Origin: Nitrosomonas sp.
Lineage (GTDB): Bacteria > Pseudomonadota > Gammaproteobacteria > Burkholderiales > Nitrosomonadaceae
Assembly (NCBI GenBank): GCA_028577615.1
Contig: JAJSDU010000021.1
Coordinates: forward strand, 1 to 50,458
Direction of reading: 5' to 3'
Length of the DNA stretch: 50,458 nt
In this document: in pieces, positions 37,925-46,712 of the stretch
Position numbering within the stretch: the stretch's first letter is position 1
Layout of the letters: each line of letters begins with the position of its first letter
The notes under the pieces: generated by a model
The model's input: the letters and a program-made list of their open reading frames with translations, nothing else
The model's database searches: none
What the model was told of the DNA's origin: nothing
Position numbers and translations under genes: made by a program

Positions 37925-39274
37925 ATGTTTGAAAATCTTACAGGTCGTCTTTCAGGGATCATCAAAACACTCAAGGGTGAAGCCAGACTGAGTGAAAGCA
38001 ATATACAACAAGCATTAAGAGAAGTTCGTCTGGCTTTGCTTGAAGCAGATGTCGCGCTGCCTGTTGTGAAAGAATTTATTGCGCGCGTCAAAGAAAAAGC
38101 CGTCGGCCACGATGTTCTCGACAGTCTGACACCAGGACAAGCCCTGATTGGCATCGTGCATCAGGAATTAATCACCATCATGGGTGGAGAAAAAGAAGAT
38201 CTCAATCTCGCAACAACGCCTCCCGCCGTTATTTTGATGGCTGGATTACAAGGTGCTGGTAAGACCACGAGCAGCGGCAAACTGGCCAAATGGCTCATGG
38301 ATCAGAAAAAGAAAAAGGTTCTGCTGGTATCCTGCGATATTTACCGTCCTGCAGCCATACATCAGCTGGAACTACTGGCACAACAGACCGGCGCTGATTT
38401 CTTCCCGGCTCAGGATGGTCAGAAACCTGGAGAAATCGGTCTTGCCGCACTGGATTATGCACGTAAACATCATCATGATGTTTTAATCGTCGACACCGCA
38501 GGCCGCCTGGGCATAGACGAAGCCATGATGCAGGAAATCAGGGAGCTCGAAGCCTCGCTTAAGCCAATAGAAACCTTGTTTGTTGTAGATGCCATGCAGG
38601 GGCAGGACGCGGTTAATACAGCAAAAGCATTTTCGGAAGCATTGCCATTAACAGGCGTAGTGCTCACCAAACTCGATGGCGATTCACGCGGCGGCGCCGC
38701 ATTGTCTGTCAGGCATATAACCGGAAAACCCATTAAATTTACCGGGATCGCTGAAAAACTGACCGGACTGGAAGCGTTTCATCCTGATCGCATGGCTTCA
38801 CGGATTTTGGGCATGGGCGACGTTCTTGGCTTGATTGAAGAAGCCCAGCGCAGTACCGATGAACAAGAAGCAAAGCGGCTTCTGCAAAAAGTCAAATCAG
38901 GCAAAGGATTTGATCTGAACGATTTTAAAGCGCAGTTCCAGCAGATGAAAAAAATGGGTGGCATGAGTGCCATGCTCGACAAACTGCCTGCGCAACTCAG
39001 TCAGGCCGCGCAGAATGTCAATATTGATGAAAAAGTCATCAATCGATCCGAAGCAATCATCAACTCCATGACCGCACAGGAACGTACCAAACCCGACATG
39101 CTGAAAGCGTCAAGAAAACGGCGTATCGCTGCAGGCGCCGGTGTTTCTGTTCAAGAAGTCAATCGGTTGCTCGCACAGTTTGAGCAGGCAAAAAAAATGA
39201 TGAAAATGATGAACAAAGGCGGCATTGCGAAAATGATGCGCGGCTTGAAGGGCATGTTTCCGCGGCTACACTGA
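37925..39274 (+). CDS. ffh: signal recognition particle protein (SRP54 homologue)
   Basis: GTPase that binds 4.5S RNA and signal sequences of nascent inner-membrane proteins, delivering them to FtsY. The 449 residues have an N-domain (LTGRLSGIIKTLKGEARLSE) and a G-domain. The P-loop is GLQGAGKTTSSGKLA, followed by DTAGRLGIDEAMM and TKLDGDSRGGAALS. The methionine-rich M-domain includes MKKMGGMSAMLDKLP and MMKMMNKGGIAKMMRG, with the RNA-binding segment ending in SRKRRIAAGAG. GAGG stands about 10 bases before the ATG. It ends only 13 bases before the convergent DUF192 gene. Confidence 0.97.
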   Translation: MFENLTGRLSGIIKTLKGEARLSESNIQQALREVRLALLEADVALPVVKEFIARVKEKAVGHDVLDSLTPGQALIGIVHQELITIMGGEKEDLNLATTPPAVILMAGLQGAGKTTSSGKLAKWLMDQKKKKVLLVSCDIYRPAAIHQLELLAQQTGADFFPAQDGQKPGEIGLAALDYARKHHHDVLIVDTAGRLGIDEAMMQEIRELEASLKPIETLFVVDAMQGQDAVNTAKAFSEALPLTGVVLTKLDGDSRGGAALSVRHITGKPIKFTGIAEKLTGLEAFHPDRMASRILGMGDVLGLIEEAQRSTDEQEAKRLLQKVKSGKGFDLNDFKAQFQQMKKMGGMSAMLDKLPAQLSQAAQNVNIDEKVINRSEAIINSMTAQERTKPDMLKASRKRRIAAGAGVSVQEVNRLLAQFEQAKKMMKMMNKGGIAKMMRGLKGMFPRLH

Positions 39275-39287
39275 TAGATAGCGCCCA

Positions 39288-39740
39288 TTATTCTGCGGCG
39301 GGCGCATGCTCAAGACCGGAGACATATTCTCCCGCTTGAATTTTTTTGTGCGCAAACCAGCCACGATTCACTTCCAGCGCATATTTAGCCGGTCCGGCGG
39401 AATAATGCGCGGTAAGTGTATAAGGTTCCATATCTGCAATGTTAAGAATAATCCCTTTTTCATCGATAAAAGCCACGCTCAGCGGAATCATGGTATTTCT
39501 CATCCACATGCTATAGTAAGCACTTTTCGGGAAAATGAATAACATCCCGGTATTCTCAGGCAGCACCGGCCTGAACATCAAGCCGCGCGCGCGGGCTTGC
39601 TGCGTGTAGGCAACTTCTGCGCGCAGCTCATGATTTGCGATTGTCAGTGGAATTCCCGGCAGCGCTGAAATCTCCGCATGCGCGACACAACTGATGCCAA
39701 TCATCAGAAATACAGAAATCCGAATGCCCGCATAACGCAT
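39288..39740 (-). CDS. DUF192 family exported protein
   Basis: The 150-residue product starts at ATG 39740, which shares one base with the dut stop codon (TGATG), so translation is likely coupled. A signal peptide ([22 protein letters not shown]) is followed by a DUF192 domain with RARGLMFRPVLPENTGMLFI, MWMRNTMIPLSVAFIDEKG and ALEVNRGWFAHKKI. The domain is common in bacteria and archaea and has no settled function. It is the third gene of a coaBC-dut-DUF192 set and faces the end of ffh. Confidence 0.9.
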   Translation of the reverse strand: MRYAGIRISVFLMIGISCVAHAEISALPGIPLTIANHELRAEVAYTQQARARGLMFRPVLPENTGMLFIFPKSAYYSMWMRNTMIPLSVAFIDEKGIILNIADMEPYTLTAHYSAGPAKYALEVNRGWFAHKKIQAGEYVSGLEHAPAAE

Positions 39741-40189
39741 CAATGCTTACCTGTGCTGCCAAAGCCGCTTTCTCCGCGGTGGCTTACGTCAAAATCTTCA
39801 ACAATATTAAAACCAACCTGCACCACCGGCACAACAACCAGCTGCGCAATGCGCTCCAAAGGTTGCAATTCAAACGGTGTTTTACCTCGATTCCAGCAGG
39901 AAACAAGAATTTGCCCCTGATAATCCGAATCTATCAGTCCGACAAGATTGCCTAAAACAATGCCATGCTTATGTCCCAATCCTGATCGGGGCAGTATTAT
40001 TGCCGCCAGTCCGGGGTCAGCGATATGAACCGCTATGCCGGAAGGAATCAGCAATGTCTGTCCGCCATCAATTGTTTCCACCTTATCGATACAGGCGCGC
40101 AAATCAAGGCCAGCCGATCCCGGCGTGGCATACGACGGCAATTGCTCACGCAAACGGTCATCCAGTATTTTAATATCAATGGTTGTCAT
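39740..40189 (-). CDS. dut: dUTP diphosphatase
   Basis: Hydrolyses dUTP to dUMP, keeping uracil out of DNA and feeding thymidylate synthesis. The 149-residue trimeric-type enzyme shows the five motifs in order: [28 protein letters not shown] with the catalytic Asp; [10 protein letters not shown]; and the flexible C-terminal [12 protein letters not shown]. It lies 15 bases after coaBC and its stop shares a base with the DUF192 start. The coaBC-dut pairing is common in proteobacteria. Confidence 0.97.
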   Translation of the reverse strand: MTTIDIKILDDRLREQLPSYATPGSAGLDLRACIDKVETIDGGQTLLIPSGIAVHIADPGLAAIILPRSGLGHKHGIVLGNLVGLIDSDYQGQILVSCWNRGKTPFELQPLERIAQLVVVPVVQVGFNIVEDFDVSHRGESGFGSTGKH

Positions 40190-40204
40190 ACGATGTTCAG
40201 CTCA

Positions 40205-41464
40205 TTATTGATGTTGTTGCGCATAGAGTACCGCAATATGTTCGATCAGCTTGCGCGCCTGCACTGACTTGGCTGCTTTGGCAAAATAACGTTTGCCTGT
40301 ATCGTCAAATAAAACCAATGCCGCTTCATCAGCTCCCAAGGTTTCCTGTGCTTGATTGGCAACCAGCAGCGATAATTTTTTTTGAGTACGTTTGCGCGCT
40401 GCATACTGTTCAAGATGATCTGTTTCAGCCGCAAAACCCACACAAAAGGGTGGGTTGTCTCTATCAGCCACATGTTGCAGGATATCCGGATTCAGTAATA
40501 GTTCCAACTGTATTTTCTGGTCGGATTTTTTTATTTTTTGCGCGCTGGCGGTAGCCACACGATAATCCGCCACCGCAGCGACACCGATAAAAATATCCGT
40601 ACCGGCAATTTCGGCATCAACCGCATTAAACATGTCCAGCGCACTCAGCACGTGAATTGTTTGCGCCGCTGCCGGTGGAGTCAAACAGACCGGACCGGAA
40701 ATCAGTGTAACTTTTGCGCCGGCATTCAATGCAGCCTGCGCAATGGCATAACCCATTTTTCCGGAACTCAGATTGGTAATACCGCGCACGGGATCGATCG
40801 GTTCATAAGTCGGGCCGGCTGTAATCAGAACATGTTTTTGCCGCAACTGGGGAATAATTGCTGAGCTGTCATTTAATGCTTCCTGCACTGTTTCCAATAG
40901 TGCATGCGCTTCAAACATGCGCCCCATACCGACTTCGCCGCACGCCTGCTCTCCGCTCACCGGTCCGACAATCCTGATGCCATCGTCCAACAGACGCTGA
41001 ATATTGCGTTGTGTGGCAGGGTTGATCCACATTTGCCTGTTCATCGCCGGAGCCACCATCAACGGGCAATCACGCGCGAGACAGAGTGTACTTAACAAAT
41101 CATCAGCCATGCCACCGGCAAGTTTTGCGATGAAATCGGCGCTTGCAGGCGCAATAAGAATCATATCCGTATTACGCGAAAGCTGAATATGTGCCATATT
41201 GTTTGCCGCATTGGTTTCCCATAATTCCGTATATACCGGCTGACCAGTCAGCGACTGAAACGTAACAGGCCCGACAAAACGGCATGCTGACGCAGTCATC
41301 ACAGTTTGCACCACAATTCCAGCCCGAGTCAGCAAACGTGCGAGTTCCGCAGCTTTATACGCCGCTACGCCACCGGTAATCCCCAGCAGCAAATGCTTCC
41401 TTTTCTTTGTACCTTCTCTACAATTTCCTGATTGTTCTTTCTGCTTTTCAACATCTGGAGACAC
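40205..41464 (-). CDS. coaBC: bifunctional phosphopantothenoylcysteine decarboxylase / phosphopantothenate-cysteine ligase
   Basis: Two consecutive steps of coenzyme A synthesis. The 419-residue product starts at GTG 41464 and has a hydrophilic 22-residue leader. The CoaC flavoprotein domain then includes LLGITGGVAAYKAAELARLL, NNMAHIQLSRNTD with the catalytic His, APAMNRQMWINPA, and SGEQACGEVGMGRM with the catalytic Cys. The CoaB domain begins near residue 210 and includes ITAGPTYEPIDPVRGITNLS and SSGKMGYAIA. It leads the coaBC-dut-DUF192 run and is divergent from argJ, with 188 bases between. Confidence 0.96.
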   Translation of the reverse strand: MSPDVEKQKEQSGNCREGTKKRKHLLLGITGGVAAYKAAELARLLTRAGIVVQTVMTASACRFVGPVTFQSLTGQPVYTELWETNAANNMAHIQLSRNTDMILIAPASADFIAKLAGGMADDLLSTLCLARDCPLMVAPAMNRQMWINPATQRNIQRLLDDGIRIVGPVSGEQACGEVGMGRMFEAHALLETVQEALNDSSAIIPQLRQKHVLITAGPTYEPIDPVRGITNLSSGKMGYAIAQAALNAGAKVTLISGPVCLTPPAAAQTIHVLSALDMFNAVDAEIAGTDIFIGVAAVADYRVATASAQKIKKSDQKIQLELLLNPDILQHVADRDNPPFCVGFAAETDHLEQYAARKRTQKKLSLLVANQAQETLGADEAALVLFDDTGKRYFAKAAKSVQARKLIEHIAVLYAQQHQ

Positions 41465-41581
41465 AGCATTTGCCTTTATTAAAAACGCACCGCATAAAAT
41501 AATTCAATCAAGTTTGGCTCGCACCTTATTTTGGCTTAAAACTTTGGATCATTTAGAGATCCTCCAAAAAAATTTTACATA

Positions 41582-41608
41582 CCCGTGATGCTTGTATATA
41601 TTCACGGG
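41582..41608. repeat. inverted repeat upstream of argJ
   Basis: CCCGTGA (41582-41588) and TCACGGG (41602-41608) are exact reverse complements separated by 13 AT-rich bases, 45 bases before the argJ ATG in the coaBC/argJ spacer. It may be an operator; it is not a standard ARG box. Confidence 0.4.
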
Positions 41609-41652
41609 AGCCGATTGCTTATTATATAACTTCTAAAATTGTTTAAAGCATT

Positions 41653-42879
41653 ATGCCCGTCAATATTCCAACGTTGTTTCCAGAACATGTATTACACATA
41701 CCCGGTATTAAACTTGGCATTGCCGAAGCTGGTATAAAAAAACGCGATCGAAAAGATTTATTGATCATCGCGCTGGACGAGAACACGCATGTTGCTGGCG
41801 TTTTCACACAAAACCGTTTCTGCGCCGCCCCTGTAATTGTCGCAAAGGAAAACCTGGCCGAATCCTCAATACGTGGTCTCGTAGTGAATACCGGCAATGC
41901 CAACGCCGGTACAGGCAGCATCGGCATACAGCATGCCCACGCAACCTGCACAGCGCTTGCCGGATTACTTGGCTGCAAACCACAACAGATATTGCCGTTT
42001 TCTACTGGCGTCATCATGGAGCCATTGCCGATTGATACTGTCATTCAGGGCTTGCCGTTAGCAGTCGCCGATCTTGACGAAAACAACTGGTACGACGCGG
42101 CACAGGCGATCATGACAACCGACATTGTTCCCAAAGGCGCATCCCGTCAAGTAAAGTTGCAGGATAAAACAGTGACTGTCACCGGCATCGCCAAAGGTTC
42201 GGGCATGATTCATCCGGATATGGCAACCATGTTGGGTTTTATAGCAACCGATGCCTCGATTGATCAATCCCTGTTGCAAAAAATGATTCACGATGTGGCG
42301 GATCGATCATTTAACCGCATTACCGTCGATGGTGACACTTCAACCAACGATGCGCTCATCTTAATGGCTACCGGACGGGCTGAACATCGTGAAATCCGCG
42401 ATTCCGAAAGTCCCGAATTTATTCAGCTGCAGGAAACGGTTATCGAGGTTGCTACGGAATTAGCGCAAATGATCGTTCGCGACGGTGAGGGCGCAACAAA
42501 ATTCATTACTGTCCAGATAGAATCAGGAAGAGATGTTACCGAATGTAAGCAGGTGGCATACGCCATTGCGCATTCTCCGCTAATCAAAACAGCCTTTTTT
42601 GCATCCGACCCCAACCTGGGAAGAATATTAGCTGCGATTGGTTACGCCGGATTGAAGGATCTGGATGTTAATCAAATTCAGCTATATCTGGGTCATGTGC
42701 TGGTTGCCGAGAATGGCGGCCGGGCGCCGGGATATCGTGAAGAACAGGGCCAAAAAGTCATGAACGAGACTGAGATCACCGTGCGCGTGGTACTGAATCG
42801 CGGCAGTGCTTCGACCTGCCTGTGGACCTGCGATCTATCCTACGACTACGTAAAAATTAACGCCGACTACCGGAGTTAG
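41653..42879 (+). CDS. argJ: bifunctional glutamate N-acetyltransferase / amino-acid N-acetyltransferase
   Basis: Transfers acetyl from N-acetylornithine to glutamate, recycling acetyl groups in arginine synthesis. It may also use acetyl-CoA directly, which cannot be told by sequence. The 408-residue precursor cleaves itself at the A-T bond in [16 protein letters not shown]; the new N-terminal nucleophile would be T192. Other family segments are [26 protein letters not shown] and [19 protein letters not shown]. Having an ArgJ fits with ArgD and ArgF at the left end, in a cyclic arginine pathway. The DUF815 ATPase gene follows after 15 bases. Confidence 0.96.
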   Translation: MPVNIPTLFPEHVLHIPGIKLGIAEAGIKKRDRKDLLIIALDENTHVAGVFTQNRFCAAPVIVAKENLAESSIRGLVVNTGNANAGTGSIGIQHAHATCTALAGLLGCKPQQILPFSTGVIMEPLPIDTVIQGLPLAVADLDENNWYDAAQAIMTTDIVPKGASRQVKLQDKTVTVTGIAKGSGMIHPDMATMLGFIATDASIDQSLLQKMIHDVADRSFNRITVDGDTSTNDALILMATGRAEHREIRDSESPEFIQLQETVIEVATELAQMIVRDGEGATKFITVQIESGRDVTECKQVAYAIAHSPLIKTAFFASDPNLGRILAAIGYAGLKDLDVNQIQLYLGHVLVAENGGRAPGYREEQGQKVMNETEITVRVVLNRGSASTCLWTCDLSYDYVKINADYRS

Positions 42880-42894
42880 TTCAGTAATACTTGC

Positions 42895-43761
42895 ATGGAC
42901 AAACTGGAACAGTTATATGGCCGGGCGGAGAAATTGCTGGACCACCTGGAACGGCTTCTCCGGGTTGATTACCCTGAACCGGACTGGCAGAACAGCGTGG
43001 CCTTCCGCTGGCGGAAGAAAGACAATCATGGTCACATTGAATCCATCAGGCATCCCGATCGAATTCCATTGGAAGCACTATGTTGCATCGAACCGCAAAT
43101 AGCGCGCATTGAGCAAAATACGCGCCAATTCGTGCAGGGATTTTCTGCGAATAACGTCCTGCTGACCGGCGCGCGCGGCACAGGAAAATCATCACTGATT
43201 AAAGCATTGCTGAATAAATATGCCAAATCGGGGTTACGCCTCATTGAAGTGGAAAAACACCACCTGACCGATTTACATGATATCGTCGAAATTATTTACC
43301 AGCGCTCAGAACGCTTTATTCTGTTTTGTGACGACTTATCTTTTGAATCTGATGATCCAGGTTACAAAGCGCTCAAAGTCTTACTGGACGGCTCTCTCAC
43401 GACGATCTCCGAAAATGTATTGATTTATGCAACCTCTAACCGGAGGCACATGATACCGGAGTATATGCGTGATAATCTCGCAACGCATCATTCTGGAGAA
43501 GAAATACACCCCGGCGAAGCGGTCGAAGAGAAAATTTCTCTGTCGGAACGTTTTGGTTTGTGGATTTCATTTTATTCCTTCGATCAGGAACAGTACTTAA
43601 TCATCGTGCAATACTGGCTGGCGTTTTTCGGTATTGCGGAAATAACGCCCGAAATAAGACAAGAATCCCTGCAATGGGCGGTGGAACGCGGCTCGCGCAG
43701 CGGCCGCGTTGCCTGGCAGTTTGCCAGAGACTTCGCAGGCCGACAGAAATCAATCAATTAG
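42895..43761 (+). CDS. DUF815 family AAA-type ATPase
   Basis: The 288-residue cytoplasmic protein has a Walker A motif GARGTGKSS at about residues 91-99 in NVLLTGARGTGKSSLIKALL. A Walker B-like segment FILFCDDLSFESDDPGYKALK, split here into FILFCDDLSFE and its continuation, follows. TTISENVLIYATSNRRHMIP is the sensor-like region. All of these match DUF815 ATPases, whose role is not established. It lies tightly between argJ (15 bases) and the Nudix-ThiE gene (16 bases), a conserved neighbourhood in Beta- and Gammaproteobacteria. The operon suggests shared expression more than shared pathway. Confidence 0.92.
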   Translation: MDKLEQLYGRAEKLLDHLERLLRVDYPEPDWQNSVAFRWRKKDNHGHIESIRHPDRIPLEALCCIEPQIARIEQNTRQFVQGFSANNVLLTGARGTGKSSLIKALLNKYAKSGLRLIEVEKHHLTDLHDIVEIIYQRSERFILFCDDLSFESDDPGYKALKVLLDGSLTTISENVLIYATSNRRHMIPEYMRDNLATHHSGEEIHPGEAVEEKISLSERFGLWISFYSFDQEQYLIIVQYWLAFFGIAEITPEIRQESLQWAVERGSRSGRVAWQFARDFAGRQKSIN

Positions 43762-43777
43762 CTTACTTTTAAACTCC

Positions 43778-44728
43778 ATGGAAGCATTCCCCATCGTAGA
43801 GGTCGCCGCTGCTGTTATCGTCAGACCGGATGGAAACTTCTTGCTGACTTGCCGTCCGGAAGGAAAGCCCTATTCAGGCTACTGGGAATTTCCAGGTGGT
43901 AAAGTTGAAGCTGGTGAAGCACCGCTGCATGCACTTGACCGGGAGCTTCAAGAAGAACTGGGCATCCAGCTTACCAAAGCCGAGCCTTGGATTACGCGCA
44001 CATTCACTTATCCTCATGCCACAGTCCGTTTGCATTTTTATCGAATCACAGAATGGCACGGTATTCCCTATGGACGTGAAAACCAATTGCTTTCCTGGCA
44101 ACTGCCCCGCCATGTTGAAGTTAAACCCATGCTTCCCGCCAACGCCGCAGTATTGCGCGCATTGATGCTGCCGCCCGTTTATGCCATAACACATGCATCG
44201 GAAATCGGAATTGACACATCTCTGCGTCAAATAGGACAAGCATTCCGGAATGGCTTGCGACTACTACAGATACGCGAAAAAACCATGGATGAATCGCTTT
44301 TCCTGAGTTTCAGCGAACAAGTTATTGCGTTTGCACGCAGCGTCGACGCACAAGTATTGATTAACACGGATACAACTTTCCGGAAAACGGTGAATGCCGA
44401 TGGCATTCACCTCTCTTCCAAGCAACTCATGGCGCTGACCGCGCACCCTGGATCGGACTGTGGCTGGCGCGGCGCCTCATGTCACAATGCCGAAGAACTC
44501 TATCAAGCAGAATTGTCAGGCCTTGATTTTGTTGTACTCGGCCCGGTCTATCCGACATTAAGCCATTCAGACACAAAACCGTTAGGCTGGCAAAAATTTG
44601 CCGCACTGATCCGTAATTATTCATTACCGGTTTATGCACTGGGCGGGATGACCTGTAACGATCTGAGAACGGCTCAGGAAATGGGAGCACACGGCATAGC
44701 AATAATGCGGCATATTACTGAGCTATAA
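43778..44728 (+). CDS. Nudix hydrolase fused to a ThiE-like domain
   Basis: The 316-residue product (ATG 43778, MEAFPIVEVAAAVIVRPDG) has two domains. Residues 1-130 form a MutT-like Nudix domain with the box at 41-63 (GKVEAGE and RELQEELGI), likely hydrolysing 8-oxo-dGTP or a similar nucleotide. Residues 140-316 form a TIM-barrel like thiamine-phosphate synthase, with GLRLLQIREKTMDESLF, GASCHNAEELYQAE and DFVVLGPVYPT. The usual ThiE segment with Asp residues reads VLINTDTTFRKTVNADGIHL, so real TMP synthase activity is doubtful. The fusion itself is known in proteobacteria. A longer frame starting at 43709 overlaps the previous gene and is not favoured. Confidence 0.9.
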   Translation: MEAFPIVEVAAAVIVRPDGNFLLTCRPEGKPYSGYWEFPGGKVEAGEAPLHALDRELQEELGIQLTKAEPWITRTFTYPHATVRLHFYRITEWHGIPYGRENQLLSWQLPRHVEVKPMLPANAAVLRALMLPPVYAITHASEIGIDTSLRQIGQAFRNGLRLLQIREKTMDESLFLSFSEQVIAFARSVDAQVLINTDTTFRKTVNADGIHLSSKQLMALTAHPGSDCGWRGASCHNAEELYQAELSGLDFVVLGPVYPTLSHSDTKPLGWQKFAALIRNYSLPVYALGGMTCNDLRTAQEMGAHGIAIMRHITEL

Positions 44729-44748
44729 TCAGCACGAAATGATCGCGC

Positions 44749-44916
44749 CTAATTTTCGGTTTTGTTTTCCGGTGATCGTATACGATAAGATTCCTGTGCC
44801 CACTGCGCAAGATCCATAGTTTTGCAGCGTTCAGAACAAAAGGGTCGGAATGCGTTATTTGCATTCCATAAAACAGATTTTCCACACTGAGGGCAGCTAA
44901 CGATGCGTTGCTTCAT
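44749..44916 (-). CDS. yacG: DNA gyrase inhibitor / zinc-finger protein YacG
   Basis: A 55-codon gene: MKQRIVSCPQCGKSVLW begins it and FRPFCSERCKTMDLAQWAQE follows. The four zinc ligands are C8, C11, C27 and C31, and the spacing and the FCSxRC-x-x-x-DLxxW motif are those of YacG. In Escherichia coli YacG binds GyrB and inhibits gyrase. The gene converges on the Nudix-ThiE gene, ending 20 bases from its stop. In relatives yacG lies near zapD and coaE; here those are not adjacent. No clear ribosome binding site was seen before the ATG. Confidence 0.93.
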   Translation of the reverse strand: MKQRIVSCPQCGKSVLWNANNAFRPFCSERCKTMDLAQWAQESYRIRSPENKTEN

Positions 44917-45017
44917 AAGCAGATCAAAAAAACAAATTGATTTAATTTAGCCATAAAAATTTATTTTATCATCGCAATACAAGGGCGAAAAACGTTTGAT
45001 GCAAGAAAATACACAGC

Positions 45018-45998
45018 GTGCGTAACAACGTAATAAATCAACCGCCTCCGGCCATATTCCTGATGGGACCAACCGCAAGCGGAAAAAGTCATGTGGCCCT
45101 CGAAATCGCCAAACAATTTCCGGTCGAAATTATCAGTGTAGATTCTGCTCAGGTATATCGCTTTATGAACATTGGCACTGCCAAACCTGATCCGGTGACA
45201 CTGAGCAGCGTCCCGCATCATCTCATTAATATCATCGATCCCACAGAAAGCTATTCGGCGGCACAATTTCGGGAAGATGCGCTGTACGCCATGCAGGCAA
45301 TTACCCGGCGAGGCAATATTCCGTTACTGGCAGGCGGCACCATGCTTTATTTTCAAACACTTTTGGAAGGCCTTTCGGATTTACCCCCGGCAGATAAAAA
45401 ATTGCGCCAGTCAATTGAGAATGAAGCGAAAACTTTGGGATGGCCCACTATGCATGAAAAACTCTGCAAGCTGGATCCTGAAATTGCGCAACGTATAAAA
45501 CAGAACGATTCTCAGCGTATTCAACGCGCCCTGGAAGTATGTTTCATAGCAGGTCAGCCTATGTCCAAATTACTGGGATCATCCAGAAATTCCCGCCCAC
45601 CCTACCAGATTATTCTTTTAGCATTGCAACCTTCGGATCGCGGTCAGCTCCATCTGCGCATTGCCAACCGTTTTGAAACTATGCTGGATCAAGGATTGAT
45701 TGATGAAGTTGCGGCAATTCATGAGCAATTTCCCGTTACTGCCGATTTACCTTCCATGCGCTGCGTCGGTTATCGGCAAGCCTGCCTTTATCTCAGCCAG
45801 AAAATTACGCTGAAGGAATTGCACGACACGGGTATTGCCGCAACCCGGCAACTTGCGAAGCGACAATTAACCTGGTTACGCAGTATAATACGGAAACATG
45901 AAGTCACTGAATTTGACTGCTTGACTGATGATCTCGCTAATCAGGTTTGCATTCGATTACATTTGATCGGATTATTGAAAAGCAAGGTAAAAATATAA
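45018..45998 (+). CDS. miaA: tRNA dimethylallyltransferase
   Basis: Adds an isopentenyl group to A37 of tRNAs that read codons starting with U. The 326-residue protein has the P-loop GPTASGKS at 17-24, IISVDSAQVYRFMNIGTAKP, HHLINIIDP, and ending segments MRCVGYRQACLYL and AATRQLAKRQLTWLRSI, all specific to MiaA. The start is GTG 45018 (MRNNVINQ), without a strong Shine-Dalgarno sequence. It is divergent from yacG by 101 bases. The usual partners mutL and hfq are absent from this window. Confidence 0.95.
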   Translation: MRNNVINQPPPAIFLMGPTASGKSHVALEIAKQFPVEIISVDSAQVYRFMNIGTAKPDPVTLSSVPHHLINIIDPTESYSAAQFREDALYAMQAITRRGNIPLLAGGTMLYFQTLLEGLSDLPPADKKLRQSIENEAKTLGWPTMHEKLCKLDPEIAQRIKQNDSQRIQRALEVCFIAGQPMSKLLGSSRNSRPPYQIILLALQPSDRGQLHLRIANRFETMLDQGLIDEVAAIHEQFPVTADLPSMRCVGYRQACLYLSQKITLKELHDTGIAATRQLAKRQLTWLRSIIRKHEVTEFDCLTDDLANQVCIRLHLIGLLKSKVKI

Positions 45999-46117
45999 AC
46001 CCGATCACTTTTGATCGATGTCAACGTACGATGTGCAGTTTTCTGGGAATCTGTTCTTTTTTAGATAAGTTTCATTTTAGTTCTTTATATCGTGTATTTT
46101 TTAAGAGGAGATATAGT

Positions 46118-46273
46118 ATGAAATATTCTTTGCTGATACTTTTTTTTACCATCTTTGCCTTAAGCGCGTGCGGTGAGCCTAGACGGACTCCGGATGGTCA
46201 CTTGATGGATAAACCAACGCCATCGGCATATGACCGGGATGATTTTGATACAAGCCCAAGAGACTCTGAATAA
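46118..46273 (+). CDS. small lipoprotein (51 residues)
   Basis: Start ATG 46118 has an excellent ribosome binding site, AGAGGAG, 7 bases ahead. The product opens MKYSLLILFFTIFALSAC, a lipoprotein signal with lipobox LSAC. It continues with a short acidic, proline-rich tail (GEPRRTPDGHLMDKPTPS and DRDDFDTSPRDSE). No domain recognised. The lipidated Cys would be residue 18, leaving about 34 mature residues. Its position between miaA and a BON-domain lipoprotein gives no clear role. The strong translation signal supports it as a real gene although it is short. Confidence 0.75.
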   Translation: MKYSLLILFFTIFALSACGEPRRTPDGHLMDKPTPSAYDRDDFDTSPRDSE

Positions 46274-46312
46274 ACTCTAACCGTTTTATTATTTATCAGT
46301 ATTTTTTACAAA

Positions 46313-46356
46313 CATTGGATGATCAATAAAGAAAAATGTCTATTAATCATCCAATG
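46313..46356. repeat. 11-base inverted repeat after small lipoprotein
   Basis: CATTGGATGAT (46313-46323) and ATCATCCAATG (46346-46356) pair perfectly; the stem can be extended by about 5 base pairs with one mismatch. It lies 40 bases after the small lipoprotein stop, with no T-run following, so it is perhaps a transcript-end hairpin. Confidence 0.5.
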
Positions 46357-46618
46357 GCGGGAACAACTGGATGCATCGTAAACTTGATCCATCAACCAGA
46401 AGCAAGATACATAAAATACGGCAAAACAAGCTGAGCAATATAGGAAGATAGCTACGCTACAGATCTCTCCAACCGTCCTTCCTTATCTCAGATCACAATC
46501 CAGGAAAATCCAGGTTTATGATATGCCAGATTCAAACCTGCAATAACGCATTGCGCTCGCACACTTCATCAACTTCTCTAGCTGCATTTAATGTGTTTAC
46601 TGGAGCTTCTAATACAAC

Positions 46619-46648
46619 TTGTCTATGATTATTCATTGGCGGTATGAT
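46619..46648 (+). promoter_or_regulatory. putative sigma-70 promoter of BON lipoprotein
   Basis: TTGTCT (46619-46624) and TATGAT (46643-46648) with an 18-base spacer, 64 bases before the ATG at 46713. Identified by eye. Confidence 0.45.
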
Positions 46649-46712
46649 AAATAAATAAAACACACAAAATAGTACACATCAAAAGGCCAATTCAAATACG
46701 AGAGGAAACGTT

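Larger units (their letters stand above)
46274..46712. other. gene-free region between two lipoprotein genes
   Basis: 439 bases without a supported gene. It contains a perfect 11-base inverted repeat CATTGGATGAT/ATCATCCAATG at 46313-46323 and 46346-46356 and a weaker CAGGTTT/AAACCTG pair at 46511-46517 and 46534-46540. A promoter for the next gene lies at 46619-46648. A small RNA in this region is possible but not shown. Confidence 0.5.

Noticed and set aside
41465-41652. ARG-box type ArgR operator before argJ
   Set aside because: The inverted repeat there (CCCGTGA/TCACGGG) does not fit the TGAATAWWWWATTCA-type pattern.
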